From the NCBI GenBank assembly GCA_004556345.1, contig SFHQ01000033.1:1-18951 (forward strand): a stretch of DNA of 18,951 nucleotides, written 5' to 3'. The DNA is from Clostridiales bacterium (lineage in GTDB: Bacteria; Bacillota; Clostridia; Oscillospirales; Oscillospiraceae). The translations under genes were made by a program, and so were the position numbers. Numbering within the stretch: position 1 is the first letter of the stretch; every line of letters begins with the position of its first letter. The notes under the pieces are model-generated. The model saw only the letters and a program-made list of their open reading frames with translations, had not been told where the DNA came from and did not search any database. Below are positions 1 to 6,629 of the stretch, piece after piece.

Positions 1-1039
1 CGATATAGCCGCCGGAGAGCAGCAGCTCCAATTTTTTGGAAATGGAGGGACCGCTATAATCGATAAACGAGCGGATGATGGCGTTGTCGCTGGTATTCTT
101 CCAATAGCTGACCGGTTTCTTTGACGGGTCAAATTGGAGGTCCTGAAGATAATTCATCACATCCCACGGGCAGTAAATGTCAAACTCACCGAAGTGATAG
201 CCGTCATACCAGGCTTTCAAATCCTCTGCATGGTCTGTCAGGCCAGTATCTTGTAAAAGCTGATCTACTTCTGCCTGGGTAAAACCGAAATATTCGTTCA
301 GCCGGGAAGATGTGATCGTGTCGGACACAAAGTTATTCGTTCCGGTGAAGATGCTTTCTTTTGCGATGCGCAGGCAACCAGTGATGACGGCAAGCTGCAA
401 GGCCGAATTGTCTTTCATCGCCTGCATGATGCCCTTCATCACGTCCAGCATTTCTTTGTAATATCCGTTGGCGCTGGCCTTGGCCAGGGGCACGTCGTAC
501 TCGTCCATCAAGAGAATGACTGGCTTGCCGTAGTGCGCCTGCATCATCTCTGTCAGCAGGAGCAAGCTATTTTTGACTTCTCGTTCCGTTGCTGTCCCTT
601 GTAACAAGCGATGAATCATTTTCTTTTCGTCATCGCCTACCTGTTCGCTGTCAAGAAGGTAGCGGTGCTCTCTAAAGAGATCCGTGATGGTAAGTTCCAG
701 CATCCCGTAAGCGCTCTGAAAATTCAGCCCGTCCACACGCCGGAACGAGACAAAGAGGACCGGCCATTGGTTCCTCCACTGCTCACACAGCGCCTGGTCT
801 TTGCTAATCTCCAACCCTTCAAACAGGGCCTTGCTGTCCTTTTGGATGTCAAAGAAGTTGGCCAGCATGTTCATGCCCAACGTTTTGCCGAAGCGCCGGG
901 GGCGAGTAATGAGCGTGACCTTGGCCTTTCGGGTATTCAAGAGATCTCGGATCAAACCGGTCTTATCTACATAATACCAGCCCTCGCGTCGAATCTCTGC
1001 AAAGTCAGACGTTCCGATCGGTAAGTTTACTCTTTGCAT
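1..1039 (-). CDS. AAA-ATPase-like / DUF1703-type protein, 3' end outside window
   Basis: The reading frame starts at the ATG at 1039 on the minus strand, 8 bases after an AAAGGAG ribosome binding site, and stays open to base 1, giving about 346 residues; the stop lies outside the window. It begins MQRVNLPIGTSDFAEIRREG and soon shows YVDKTGLI, then the family Walker A signature TRPRRFGKT and a Walker B-like VILLMDEYDVPLAKA, followed by NNFVSDTISS and the FGFT and WYDGY motifs. These are hallmarks of the AAA-ATPase-like family (PF09820), which normally carries a PD-(D/E)XK nuclease-like domain (PF08011) at its C terminus; that part would be outside the window. Such proteins are abundant in multiple copies in gut Firmicutes and Bacteroidetes and their role is unknown. 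Codon use is less GC-rich than in the thi genes, which may reflect transfer. Confidence 0.88.
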   Translation of the reverse strand, partial: MQRVNLPIGTSDFAEIRREGWYYVDKTGLIRDLLNTRKAKVTLITRPRRFGKTLGMNMLANFFDIQKDSKALFEGLEISKDQALCEQWRNQWPVLFVSFRRVDGLNFQSAYGMLELTITDLFREHRYLLDSEQVGDDEKKMIHRLLQGTATEREVKNSLLLLTEMMQAHYGKPVILLMDEYDVPLAKASANGYYKEMLDVMKGIMQAMKDNSALQLAVITGCLRIAKESIFTGTNNFVSDTITSSRLNEYFGFTQAEVDQLLQDTGLTDHAEDLKAWYDGYHFGEFDIYCPWDVMNYLQDLQFDPSKKPVSYWKNTSDNAIIRSFIDYSGPSISKKLELLLSGGYI

Positions 1040-1063
1040 ACGGACCAACTCCTTTCTGTTTTT

Positions 1064-1092
1064 ATCATACCATGAAGCTTCTGTTTTTACAA
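1064..1092 (-). promoter_or_regulatory. Promoter for the AAA-ATPase-like gene
   Basis: On the minus strand TTGTAA (1092-1087) is followed after 17 bases by TATGAT (1069-1064), preceded by TGG, which makes an extended -10. It lies 25 bases upstream of the ATG at 1039. The fit to a vegetative sigma factor is good; the call rests on sequence only. Confidence 0.6.
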
Positions 1093-1106
1093 CAACGCCT
1101 CCCTCA

Positions 1107-1138
1107 CGGAACGGCTCGTCCTTTTTCCCGCCGTTCCG
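1107..1138. repeat. Inverted repeat between divergent genes
   Basis: CGGAACGGC (1107-1115) and GCCGTTCCG (1130-1138) form a perfect 9-bp inverted repeat with a 14-base loop. The right arm also contains TTCCGC (1134-1139), which can pair with GCGGAA at 1145-1150, so two alternative hairpins compete. It sits between the minus-strand promoter at 1064-1092 and the plus-strand deacetylase start at 1193. It could be an operator or an RNA hairpin in the deacetylase leader; nothing fixes its role. Confidence 0.4.
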
Positions 1139-1192
1139 CATGAAGCGGAATGCGGCGCATAAGCTCTTTCTATCAGAAAGGATGGGATCGCT

Positions 1193-2014
1193 ATGTTCAA
1201 ATTCCGTTTCCCGCACAAACCCAACGCGAAGACAAAGCTGGCCCGCCGCGTGTTCTTCGTCCGCAAGCGCACCCTGGCCATCCCCGCAGGGCTGGCGGCG
1301 GTGTGTGCTCTGTGTCTGATCACAACCTTGCCCTCCTACGTCTCCGCCGCCTCTACGCAGCGGCAGCTGCCCATCTACTGCGTCCAGCGGGAAGACAAAG
1401 TCTGTTCCCTGACGTTTGACGCCGCCTGGGGCAACGAGGATACCCAGCAGCTCATCGACATTTTGGGCCGCTACCATGTCAAGGCCACGTTCTTTGTGGT
1501 GGGTGACTGGGTGGAGAAATACCCGGAGTCGGTCAAGGCTCTCTCCGATGCGGGGCATGAAGTGATGAGTCACTCGGACACCCACGCCCACTTCAACGCG
1601 CTCTCCGCCCAGGAGATCGTGGCAGACCTGACCACTGTGGGAGAAAAGATCGCCGCCGTCACCGGGAAGACCCCCACCCTCTTCCGCCCGCCCTTTGGGG
1701 AATACGACGACCACGTCATCGCAACGGTACGCGGCATGGGCATCGAGCCGATCCAGTGGGATGTGGACAGCCTGGACTGGAAGGACTACGACGCGGCCAC
1801 CATCACCAAGCGCGTGACTGAAGGCGTGCAGCCCGGCTCCATCATTCTCTTCCACAACGCCGCGCTCCACACCCCCGAAGCCCTGCCGGGCATCTTAGAA
1901 TATTTGTTGGGTGAAGGCTATCAAGTCGTCCCGGTCAGCCAGCTCATTTTGCCCGGCACCTGCGGAACGGATTACACCATCGACCACACAGGCCGACAAA
2001 TGCCGGCGGAGTAG
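1193..2014 (+). CDS. Polysaccharide deacetylase, PdaB-like (NodB domain)
   Basis: A 273-residue protein; the ATG at 1193 follows AGAAAGGATG at a suitable distance. The N terminus is basic and is followed by one hydrophobic segment (about residues 28-53), so it is either a signal anchor or a signal peptide, and the catalytic domain faces outward. NodB-fold motifs appear in order: TFDAAWGN (74-81), HSDTH (127-131, metal-binding His127 and His131), RPPFG (165-169), WDVDSLDW (189-196) and LFHN with His221. Family enzymes remove acetyl groups from N-acetylated wall sugars. The TFDxxWG form of motif 1 resembles the spore-cortex protein PdaB rather than chitin or xylan deacetylases, where the motif is TFDDG. 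The second Asp is Ala here, so activity may differ. A sporulation role is inferred from this resemblance. It stands alone, upstream of the thi promoter. Confidence 0.85.
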   Translation: MFKFRFPHKPNAKTKLARRVFFVRKRTLAIPAGLAAVCALCLITTLPSYVSAASTQRQLPIYCVQREDKVCSLTFDAAWGNEDTQQLIDILGRYHVKATFFVVGDWVEKYPESVKALSDAGHEVMSHSDTHAHFNALSAQEIVADLTTVGEKIAAVTGKTPTLFRPPFGEYDDHVIATVRGMGIEPIQWDVDSLDWKDYDAATITKRVTEGVQPGSIILFHNAALHTPEALPGILEYLLGEGYQVVPVSQLILPGTCGTDYTIDHTGRQMPAE

Positions 2015-2037
2015 ACGCTCCGCTGCCAAACACCCCC

Positions 2038-2065
2038 TTGACAAATCCTCTCCCCATGATACAAT
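2038..2065 (+). promoter_or_regulatory. Promoter of the thi operon
   Basis: TTGACA (2038-2043), a 16-base spacer and TACAAT (2060-2065) make a near-perfect vegetative promoter. Transcription should start near 2072, about 90 bases ahead of the thiS start, leaving room for a structured leader. Confidence 0.85.
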
Positions 2066-2071
2066 AGGACA

Positions 2072-2163
2072 CAGAGTACGAGCGTAACGCCGCACGAAGG
2101 GGCACACCACCACGGGTGTGTTCTTTTGTGCGGCTTTTTTGCGCTGTGAGAGGAGTTTTTACG
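2072..2163 (+). promoter_or_regulatory. Structured 5' leader of thiS, candidate cis-regulatory RNA
   Basis: The roughly 90-base leader between the promoter and thiS folds into a long hairpin followed by T6, and flanking pieces can pair as well: CACAG just after the promoter with CTGTG at 2144-2148, and AGCG (2081-2084) with CGCT (2142-2145). The latter pairings could compete with or support the terminator. The core bases of a TPP riboswitch (CUGAGA and ACCUGAUCUGG-type segments) are not seen. I recall a candidate RNA motif named after thiS reported from Firmicutes, but I cannot verify that this is an example. The ligand, if any, is unknown. Confidence 0.5.
2089..2140 (+). terminator. Terminator-like hairpin in the thiS leader (possible attenuator)
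   Basis: GCCGCAC (2089-2095) pairs with GTGCGGC (2128-2134), which is directly followed by T6 (2135-2140). Inside, CACACC (2103-2108) pairs with GGTGTG (2115-2120) around a 6-base loop. It lies downstream of the promoter and upstream of thiS, where an intrinsic terminator would control read-through into the operon. Confidence 0.7.
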
Positions 2164-2361
2164 ATGATCCAAGTCAATGGCACCCCCGTTGCCATCGCCG
2201 CTGGAAAGACGTTGCAGCAATATCTGGACACCACCGATTACGTCCCCACCCGCATCGCCGTGGAGCGCAACGGCGAGATCGTCCCCAAGCGGCTGTATGG
2301 GGAGACCGTGCTGCAAGACAACGACGTGATCGAAGTCGTCAGCTTCGTGGGAGGTGGCTGA
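2164..2361 (+). CDS. thiS: Sulfur carrier protein ThiS
   Basis: A 65-residue ubiquitin-like protein. The ATG at 2164 follows AGGAG (2151-2155) by 8 bases; an in-frame ATG at 2116 lies inside the terminator hairpin and is not credible. It starts MIQVNGTPVAIAAGKTLQQY and ends in SFVGGG, the exposed Gly-Gly tail that ThiF adenylates and that then carries the thiocarboxylate sulfur to ThiG. Length and ending match ThiS. It is the first gene of the operon and is followed after 1 base by thiF, so the carrier and its activating enzyme are made together. Regulation is probably through the hairpin leader just upstream. Confidence 0.93.
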   Translation: MIQVNGTPVAIAAGKTLQQYLDTTDYVPTRIAVERNGEIVPKRLYGETVLQDNDVIEVVSFVGGG

Positions 2362-2362
2362 G

Positions 2363-3019
2363 ATGGTCGGTCTGCAAGCGCATCCCGTCCCCTCCCGCGA
2401 GGTGATGCGGGAGGCCTTGAACATCCGCCACGGAGAGGACCTGCAAAACAAGATCAGCGCCGCCCGCGTGGCGGTGTGCGGTCTGGGCGGACTGGGGTCC
2501 AACATCGCCATCGCCCTGGCGCGGGCCGGGGTGGGTCATCTGCACCTGATCGACTTCGACCGGGTAGACCTGACCAATCTCAACCGCCAGCAGTACGCCG
2601 TGGGGCAGCTGGGGCAGTATAAGACCGACGCCCTGCGGGAGACGTTATCCCTCGTCTCCCCCTACTGCGACGTGACCTGCGACACCATCCAGGTCACGAA
2701 GGAAAATCTGCCGGACCTACTGAAAACCGAGGACTATATTTGCGAAGCCTTTGACCGCGCCGAGGCCAAGGCCATGCTGGTCTCCGGGGTCTTAGAGCAC
2801 TTCCCGGAAAAATATCTCGTGGCCGCCTCCGGCCTGGCGGGGCTTGGCTCGGCCAATACGATCCAGACCCGCCGGGTCTCCAAACGCTTTTATCTCTGTG
2901 GGGACGGCACGTCGGATTCCTCCGTGGGGCTGGGCTTGGTGGCCTCCCGCGTGCTGGTCTGTGCCGCCCATGAGGCCAATATGATCCTCCGGCTCATCGC
3001 CGGGGAGACAGAACCCTGA
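2363..3019 (+). CDS. thiF: ThiS adenylyltransferase ThiF (short 'family 2' type)
   Basis: A 218-residue E1-like enzyme that uses ATP to adenylate the C-terminal glycine of ThiS in the cytoplasm. I chose the ATG at 2363 because GGAGG (2350-2354), inside the end of thiS, lies 8 bases upstream; a GTG at 2354 in the same frame would overlap thiS. The nucleotide-binding loop GLGGLGS is at residues 40-46, and DFDRVDLTNLNRQ at 64-76 gives the acidic and arginine residues that bind ATP and Mg. It is shorter than E. coli ThiF and has no paired CXXC zinc motifs, which fits the compact ThiF family found in anaerobes that encode ThiH. MoeB-like activity is unlikely given the thi context. Confidence 0.9.
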   Translation: MVGLQAHPVPSREVMREALNIRHGEDLQNKISAARVAVCGLGGLGSNIAIALARAGVGHLHLIDFDRVDLTNLNRQQYAVGQLGQYKTDALRETLSLVSPYCDVTCDTIQVTKENLPDLLKTEDYICEAFDRAEAKAMLVSGVLEHFPEKYLVAASGLAGLGSANTIQTRRVSKRFYLCGDGTSDSSVGLGLVASRVLVCAAHEANMILRLIAGETEP

Positions 3020-3043
3020 CACAAAACAGAAAGGACGTTTCTT

Positions 3044-3817
3044 ATGACGCAGAACGATAAACTGATCCTGGGAGGGCATGAATTTTCCTCCCGCTTCATC
3101 TTAGGCTCCGGGAAATACTCCCTGAAGCTGATCCAGGCCGCCGTGGAATACGCCGGGGCAGAGCTCATCACCCTGGCCGTCCGCCGGGCCAACACGAAAG
3201 ACCACGAAAACATCCTGGATTACATCCCCAAGGGCGTGACCCTGCTGCCCAACACCTCCGGGGCCAGAAACGCCGAAGAGGCCGTCCGCATCGCCCGCCT
3301 GGCCCGTGAATTGGGATGCGGCGATTTCGTGAAGATCGAGATCATGCGGGACTCCAAATATCTCCTGCCCGACAACCAGGAGACGGTGAAGGCCACGGAG
3401 ATCCTGGCGAAGGAGGGCTTCGTGGTCATGCCCTACATGTACCCCGACCTGTACACCGCCCGCGACCTGGCGAACGCCGGGGCTGCCTGCGTGATGCCCC
3501 TGGCCTCCCCCATCGGCTCCAACAAGGGCCTGGCCACGAAAGAGTTCATCCAAATTCTCGTAGACGAGATCGACCTGCCCATCATCGTGGACGCCGGCAT
3601 CGGCCGCCCCTCCCAGGCCTGCGAAGCCATGGAGATGGGCGCGGCGGCGATCATGGCCAACACCGCCCTGGCCACCGCCGGGGACCTGCCCCAGATGGCC
3701 TCCGCCTTCAAAAAGGCCATTGAAGCCGGGCGGGAAGCCTATCTCTCCGGCCTGGGCCGGGTGCTGACCCGCGGAGCCTCCGCCTCGGACCCCCTGACCG
3801 GGTTCCTGCACGACTGA
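3044..3817 (+). CDS. thiG: Thiazole synthase ThiG
   Basis: A 257-residue TIM-barrel enzyme that joins 1-deoxy-D-xylulose 5-phosphate, dehydroglycine and the ThiS thiocarboxylate sulfur into the thiazole phosphate of thiamin. The ATG at 3044 follows AGAAAGGA in the 24-base gap after thiF. Family blocks are intact: FILGSGKY (18-25), ITLAVRR (42-48), LLPNTSG (67-73), FVKIEI (95-100) with Lys97 at the position of the Schiff-base lysine, VMPLASPIGS, and VDAGIGRPSQA with MANTALATA near the phosphate-binding end. Length and motif order are normal and nothing suggests loss of function. It acts in the cytoplasm with ThiS and receives its glycine-derived imine from ThiH, encoded next. Confidence 0.96.
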   Translation: MTQNDKLILGGHEFSSRFILGSGKYSLKLIQAAVEYAGAELITLAVRRANTKDHENILDYIPKGVTLLPNTSGARNAEEAVRIARLARELGCGDFVKIEIMRDSKYLLPDNQETVKATEILAKEGFVVMPYMYPDLYTARDLANAGAACVMPLASPIGSNKGLATKEFIQILVDEIDLPIIVDAGIGRPSQACEAMEMGAAAIMANTALATAGDLPQMASAFKKAIEAGREAYLSGLGRVLTRGASASDPLTGFLHD

Positions 3818-3868
3818 GTTCCCCTGGCAGACTCTCCTTCAAAATCCAACAGAAAGACCGTGATCGTC

Positions 3869-5122
3869 ATGGAAAACCAATTTTTAATCGACTCGGAGTA
3901 TCTCAGCCCTGAGGCCCTGGAACGAAAGCATCGCTTAGAGAACGACCCCACCAGCCGCACGGACCACATGGCCTACCAGCCCGGCATGGAGCAAATTTCT
4001 CCCGAAATTCGCAACAAAGTCATGGACCAGGTCGGCACCTATGATTACAGCACCTACACCGCCCGCGACGTGCGGGCGGCGCTGGAGCACGAGACTTGCT
4101 CCATGGAGGACTTCAAAGCCCTCCTCTCCCCCGCCGCCGCGCCGTTTCTGGAAGAGATGGCCGTGAAGGCCCAGCGGGAGACCCAGAAGCACTTCGGCAA
4201 CACCGTCTATCTCTTCACCCCCCTCTACATCGCCAACTACTGTGAAAACTACTGCGTCTACTGCGGCTTCAACTGCTACAACCACATCAAGCGGATGCAG
4301 CTGAACAAAGAGCAGATCGAGCACGAGATGAAGGTCATCGCCGACTCCGGCATGGAGGAGATCCTGATGCTGACCGGCGAGAGCCGGGCCAAGAGCAGCG
4401 TGGAGTACATCGGCGAAGCCGTGAAAATCGCCCGGAAATACTTCCGCATGATCGGCCTGGAGATCTACCCTGTGAACACCGATGAGTACCGCTATCTGCG
4501 GGACTGCGGCGCAGATTACGTCACCGTCTTCCAGGAGACGTATGACGCGGACAAATACGAGACCCTCCACCTGAAGGGCCACAAGCGCGTCTGGCCCTAC
4601 CGCTTTGAGGCCCAGGAGCGGGCGCTCATGGGCGGCATGCGCGGCGTGGGCTTCTCCGCCCTGCTGGGCCTGGCGGACTTCCGAAAAGACGCCCTGGCCA
4701 CTGCCCTGCACGTCTACTATCTCCAGCGCAAATACCCCCACGCAGAGATGTCCCTCTCCTGCCCCCGCCTGCGGCCCATCGTGAACAACGACAAGATCAA
4801 TCCCCTGGATGTCCACGAAAAAGAGCTTTGTCAGATCCTTTGCGCCTATCGCATCTTCCTGCCCTTTGCAGGCATCACCGTCTCCTCCCGCGAGAGCGCC
4901 AGCTTCCGGGACGGCATCGTGAAGATCGCCGCCACGAAGGTCTCCGCCGGCGTCTCCACCGGCATCGGCGACCACGAGAGCAAGTACACCGGCCAGGACG
5001 CCGGGGCCGACGAGGGAGACGAACAGTTTGAGATCAACGACGGGCGGAGCTTCGCGACCATGTATGAGGACATGAGCCAGGAGGGCTTGCAGCCGGTGCT
5101 GAATGATTATCTTTACGTTTGA
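3869..5122 (+). CDS. thiH: 2-iminoacetate synthase ThiH (radical SAM tyrosine lyase)
   Basis: A radical SAM enzyme of about 417 residues that cleaves tyrosine to p-cresol and dehydroglycine, the imine used by ThiG. The 4Fe-4S cluster motif CENYCVYC is at Cys125, Cys129 and Cys132 (numbered from the ATG), followed by EILMLTGESRAK, YVTVFQETYD, LRPIVNND and a C-terminal region ending in LNDYLYV. The start is uncertain: an in-frame GTG at 3860 would add three residues but stands only 3 bases from the weak AGAAAGA site, whereas the ATG at 3869 is about 12 bases from it. Use of ThiH instead of glycine oxidase ThiO indicates anaerobic thiamin synthesis. It is the last gene of the operon and is followed by a clear terminator. 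Confidence 0.95.
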   Translation: MENQFLIDSEYLSPEALERKHRLENDPTSRTDHMAYQPGMEQISPEIRNKVMDQVGTYDYSTYTARDVRAALEHETCSMEDFKALLSPAAAPFLEEMAVKAQRETQKHFGNTVYLFTPLYIANYCENYCVYCGFNCYNHIKRMQLNKEQIEHEMKVIADSGMEEILMLTGESRAKSSVEYIGEAVKIARKYFRMIGLEIYPVNTDEYRYLRDCGADYVTVFQETYDADKYETLHLKGHKRVWPYRFEAQERALMGGMRGVGFSALLGLADFRKDALATALHVYYLQRKYPHAEMSLSCPRLRPIVNNDKINPLDVHEKELCQILCAYRIFLPFAGITVSSRESASFRDGIVKIAATKVSAGVSTGIGDHESKYTGQDAGADEGDEQFEINDGRSFATMYEDMSQEGLQPVLNDYLYV

Positions 5123-5150
5123 GCCTATTTTTTTCTTCCTATCAAACCCA

Positions 5151-5187
5151 AAAGCAGGGGCGGTCCGTAGATCGTCCCTGCTTTTTT
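5151..5187 (+). terminator. Terminator of the thi operon
   Basis: AAAGCAGGGGC (5151-5161) pairs with GTCCCTGCTTT (5174-5184), 11 bp with one G-T pair and a 12-base loop, and the 3' arm runs into a six-base T tract ending at 5187. It lies 28 bases after the thiH stop. Confidence 0.88.
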
Positions 5188-5249
5188 GTCCAAAAAAATC
5201 GAGTTCTGTCGTTCCCGGCGCTCATTCTGTTCGGGTTTCCTGTACTATG

Positions 5250-5269
5250 TAGTTAGTCTTAGCTAACTA
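5250..5269 (+). promoter_or_regulatory. Palindromic operator candidate for the ZIP transporter
   Basis: TAGTTAG (5250-5256) and CTAACTA (5263-5269) are perfect inverted 7-mers separated by TCTTAG. The site lies between a weak -10-like TACTAT (5243-5248) and the AAAGGAG ribosome binding site (5269-5275), so a bound protein would block transcription. Its TTAG/CTAA half-sites recall DtxR/MntR-type metal regulator boxes, although the spacing differs from the classical DtxR box. Metal-dependent control is inferred. Confidence 0.5.
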
Positions 5270-5281
5270 AAGGAGATCTCT

Positions 5282-6064
5282 ATGCAGCCAGAAGCAGTCT
5301 ACGGGGTTTTGATCCCCTTTCTGGGCACGTCCTTGGGGGCGGCCTGTGTATTTTTTCTAAAGAAGTCGCTGGGCGATCTGGTCCAGCGGGCCTTGACGGG
5401 GTTTGCCGCCGGGGTGATGGTGGCGGCTTCGATCTGGAGCCTGCTGATCCCCGCCATTGCGCGGTCGGCGGAGCGGGGCCGGTGGGCCTTTGCCCCGGCG
5501 GCGGTGGGATTTTGGGTCGGCGTGCTGTTTCTGCTGGGGCTGGACCACGCAATCCCCCACCTGCACCGCAACGCCCAGCAGACCGAGGGGCCGAAGAGCC
5601 AGCTCCGGCGGACCACGATGATGGTCCTGGCCGTGACCCTGCACAACATCCCGGAGGGCATGGCCGTGGGGGTGGTGTATGCCGGGTATCTGGCCGGTGA
5701 CGCGCAGATCACGTCCGCCGGGGCGCTGGCCCTGTCGCTGGGCATCGCCATTCAGAACTTTCCGGAGGGGGCCATCATCTCCCTGCCCCTGCGGGCGGAG
5801 GGGATGGGCCAGAGCAAAGCCTTCGCCGGGGGCGTGCTGTCCGGGGTGGTGGAGCCGGTGGGGGCAGTGGTGACGATCTGGGCCGCCCAGGCCGTGTTAC
5901 CCGCCCTGCCCTATCTGCTGAGCTTTGCGGCGGGGGCGATGCTGTATGTGGTGGTGGAGGAGCTGATCCCGGAGATGTCCCAGGGGCAGCACTCCAACGT
6001 GGGAACGCTGTGCTTCGCATTGGGGTTCAGCGTGATGATGGCGCTGGATGTGGCGCTGGGATGA
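5282..6064 (+). CDS. ZIP family metal transporter
   Basis: A 260-residue polytopic membrane protein; the ATG at 5282 follows AAAGGAG by 6 bases. About eight hydrophobic segments are visible, with a hydrophilic, histidine-containing loop (DHAIPHLHRN, about residues 95-104) after the third, as in ZIP proteins. The two metal-site helices carry LHNIPEG (His121, Asn122, Glu125) and IQNFPEG (Asn159, Glu162), the family signature of the prokaryotic ZupT/GufA branch. Members import divalent cations such as zinc, iron or manganese; the exact metal cannot be read from the sequence. The palindrome just upstream of its ribosome binding site suggests metal-responsive expression. It follows the thi terminator and appears to be a single-gene unit. 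Confidence 0.92.
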   Translation: MQPEAVYGVLIPFLGTSLGAACVFFLKKSLGDLVQRALTGFAAGVMVAASIWSLLIPAIARSAERGRWAFAPAAVGFWVGVLFLLGLDHAIPHLHRNAQQTEGPKSQLRRTTMMVLAVTLHNIPEGMAVGVVYAGYLAGDAQITSAGALALSLGIAIQNFPEGAIISLPLRAEGMGQSKAFAGGVLSGVVEPVGAVVTIWAAQAVLPALPYLLSFAAGAMLYVVVEELIPEMSQGQHSNVGTLCFALGFSVMMALDVALG

Positions 6065-6097
6065 GCGCCGGTTTTTCTTTCTTTTTGGGACGACTTA

Positions 6098-6106
6098 TGG
6101 TATGAT
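6098..6106 (+). promoter_or_regulatory. Extended -10 promoter element before the DUF4491 gene
   Basis: TGG followed by TATGAT (6101-6106) fits an extended -10. No good -35 is seen. It lies 38 bases upstream of the start codon at 6144, in the gap after the ZIP gene. Confidence 0.4.
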
Positions 6107-6143
6107 ACGGACAATGACCCAAAGAGAAGGAGGGACGGAGCCC

Positions 6144-6629
6144 ATGCACTATCAGGGCATCCTCATCGGCGCGGCCACGTTTCTGCTCATTGGCAGCTTT
6201 CATGTGGTGGTCATCCGGTGCGAGTATTATTTTGGAAAGGGCATCTGGCCGCTCTTTGCCGTGGTGGGCGCGGGGGCGTTGATCGGATCGCTCTTCATCG
6301 CCCACACAGTTTTGAGCATCTTGATCGCCGTCTTCGGCATCACCTGCCTCTGGACCATCAAGGAGCTCTTCGAGCAGGAGCAGCGGGTGGCCAAGGGCTG
6401 GTTCCCCAAGAACCCCAAGCGGGAGGCCAAGAAAAACGCGGCTGACCGAACGCAATCAAAAGACCCAGCCGTGTTCAGAACGGCTGGGTCTTCGCTTATT
6501 GATGGAGGCACCGGTGGATGGCCTGCAGCAGCAGCGGCAGGTCCAGGGGCTTGGAGAGGTGCTCGTTCACCCCCGCCTCCCGGCTGCGCTGGATGTCATC
6601 GGAAAAGGCATTGGCGGTCATGGCAATGA
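6144..6629 (+). CDS. DUF4491 family membrane protein, 3' end apparently frameshifted
   Basis: The ATG at 6144 follows GAAGGAGGG by about 10 bases. The first 95 residues match DUF4491: hydrophobic helices near residues 5-20, 31-47 and 49-70, the block RCEYYFGKGIWPLF, and a C-terminal KELFEQEQRVAKGWFPKNPK. Family members are small membrane proteins of about 100 residues with unknown function. Here the frame continues to 6629 as a Gly/Ala/Pro-rich tail that reads through a hairpin and 134 bases of antisense sequence of the opposing kinase gene. One extra A in the A5 run at 6432-6436 would restore a stop at 6443-6445 and a 100-residue product ending KKKRG. I therefore regard the part after about residue 97 as an artefact or the result of a recent mutation; the 161-residue form is the literal reading. 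Confidence 0.75.
   Translation: MHYQGILIGAATFLLIGSFHVVVIRCEYYFGKGIWPLFAVVGAGALIGSLFIAHTVLSILIAVFGITCLWTIKELFEQEQRVAKGWFPKNPKREAKKNAADRTQSKDPAVFRTAGSSLIDGGTGGWPAAAAAGPGAWRGARSPPPPGCAGCHRKRHWRSWQ
6455..6492 (-). terminator. Terminator of the lipoprotein/kinase operon
   Basis: AAGACCCAGCCGT (6460-6472) and ACGGCTGGGTCTT (6480-6492) form a perfect 13-bp stem with a 7-base loop. On the minus strand it begins 3 bases after the kinase stop, and the 3' arm runs into TTTTGAT, a short T tract. On the plus strand the T tract is interrupted (TCTTCGCTT), so termination from that side is probably weaker. Confidence 0.82.

Noticed and set aside
2116..2163. Longer N terminus for ThiS from an upstream ATG
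   Set aside because: The extra 16 codons overlap the terminator hairpin and T tract; the ATG at 2164 has a well-placed AGGAG and gives the normal ThiS length.
2066..2163. TPP riboswitch upstream of thiS
   Set aside because: Neither the CUGAGA nor the ACCUGAUCUGG-type conserved segments were found in the leader, and it is rather short for that fold.
3935..4975. 346-codon open frame on the minus strand
   Set aside because: Antisense to thiH, Gly/Val/Asp-rich, no ribosome binding site or motif.
6460..6492. Hairpin as terminator for the plus-strand DUF4491 gene
   Set aside because: The T tract on the plus strand is interrupted; the stem is placed 3 bases after the kinase stop and has a better T tract on the minus strand, so it is assigned there, although weak termination from the plus side is possible.
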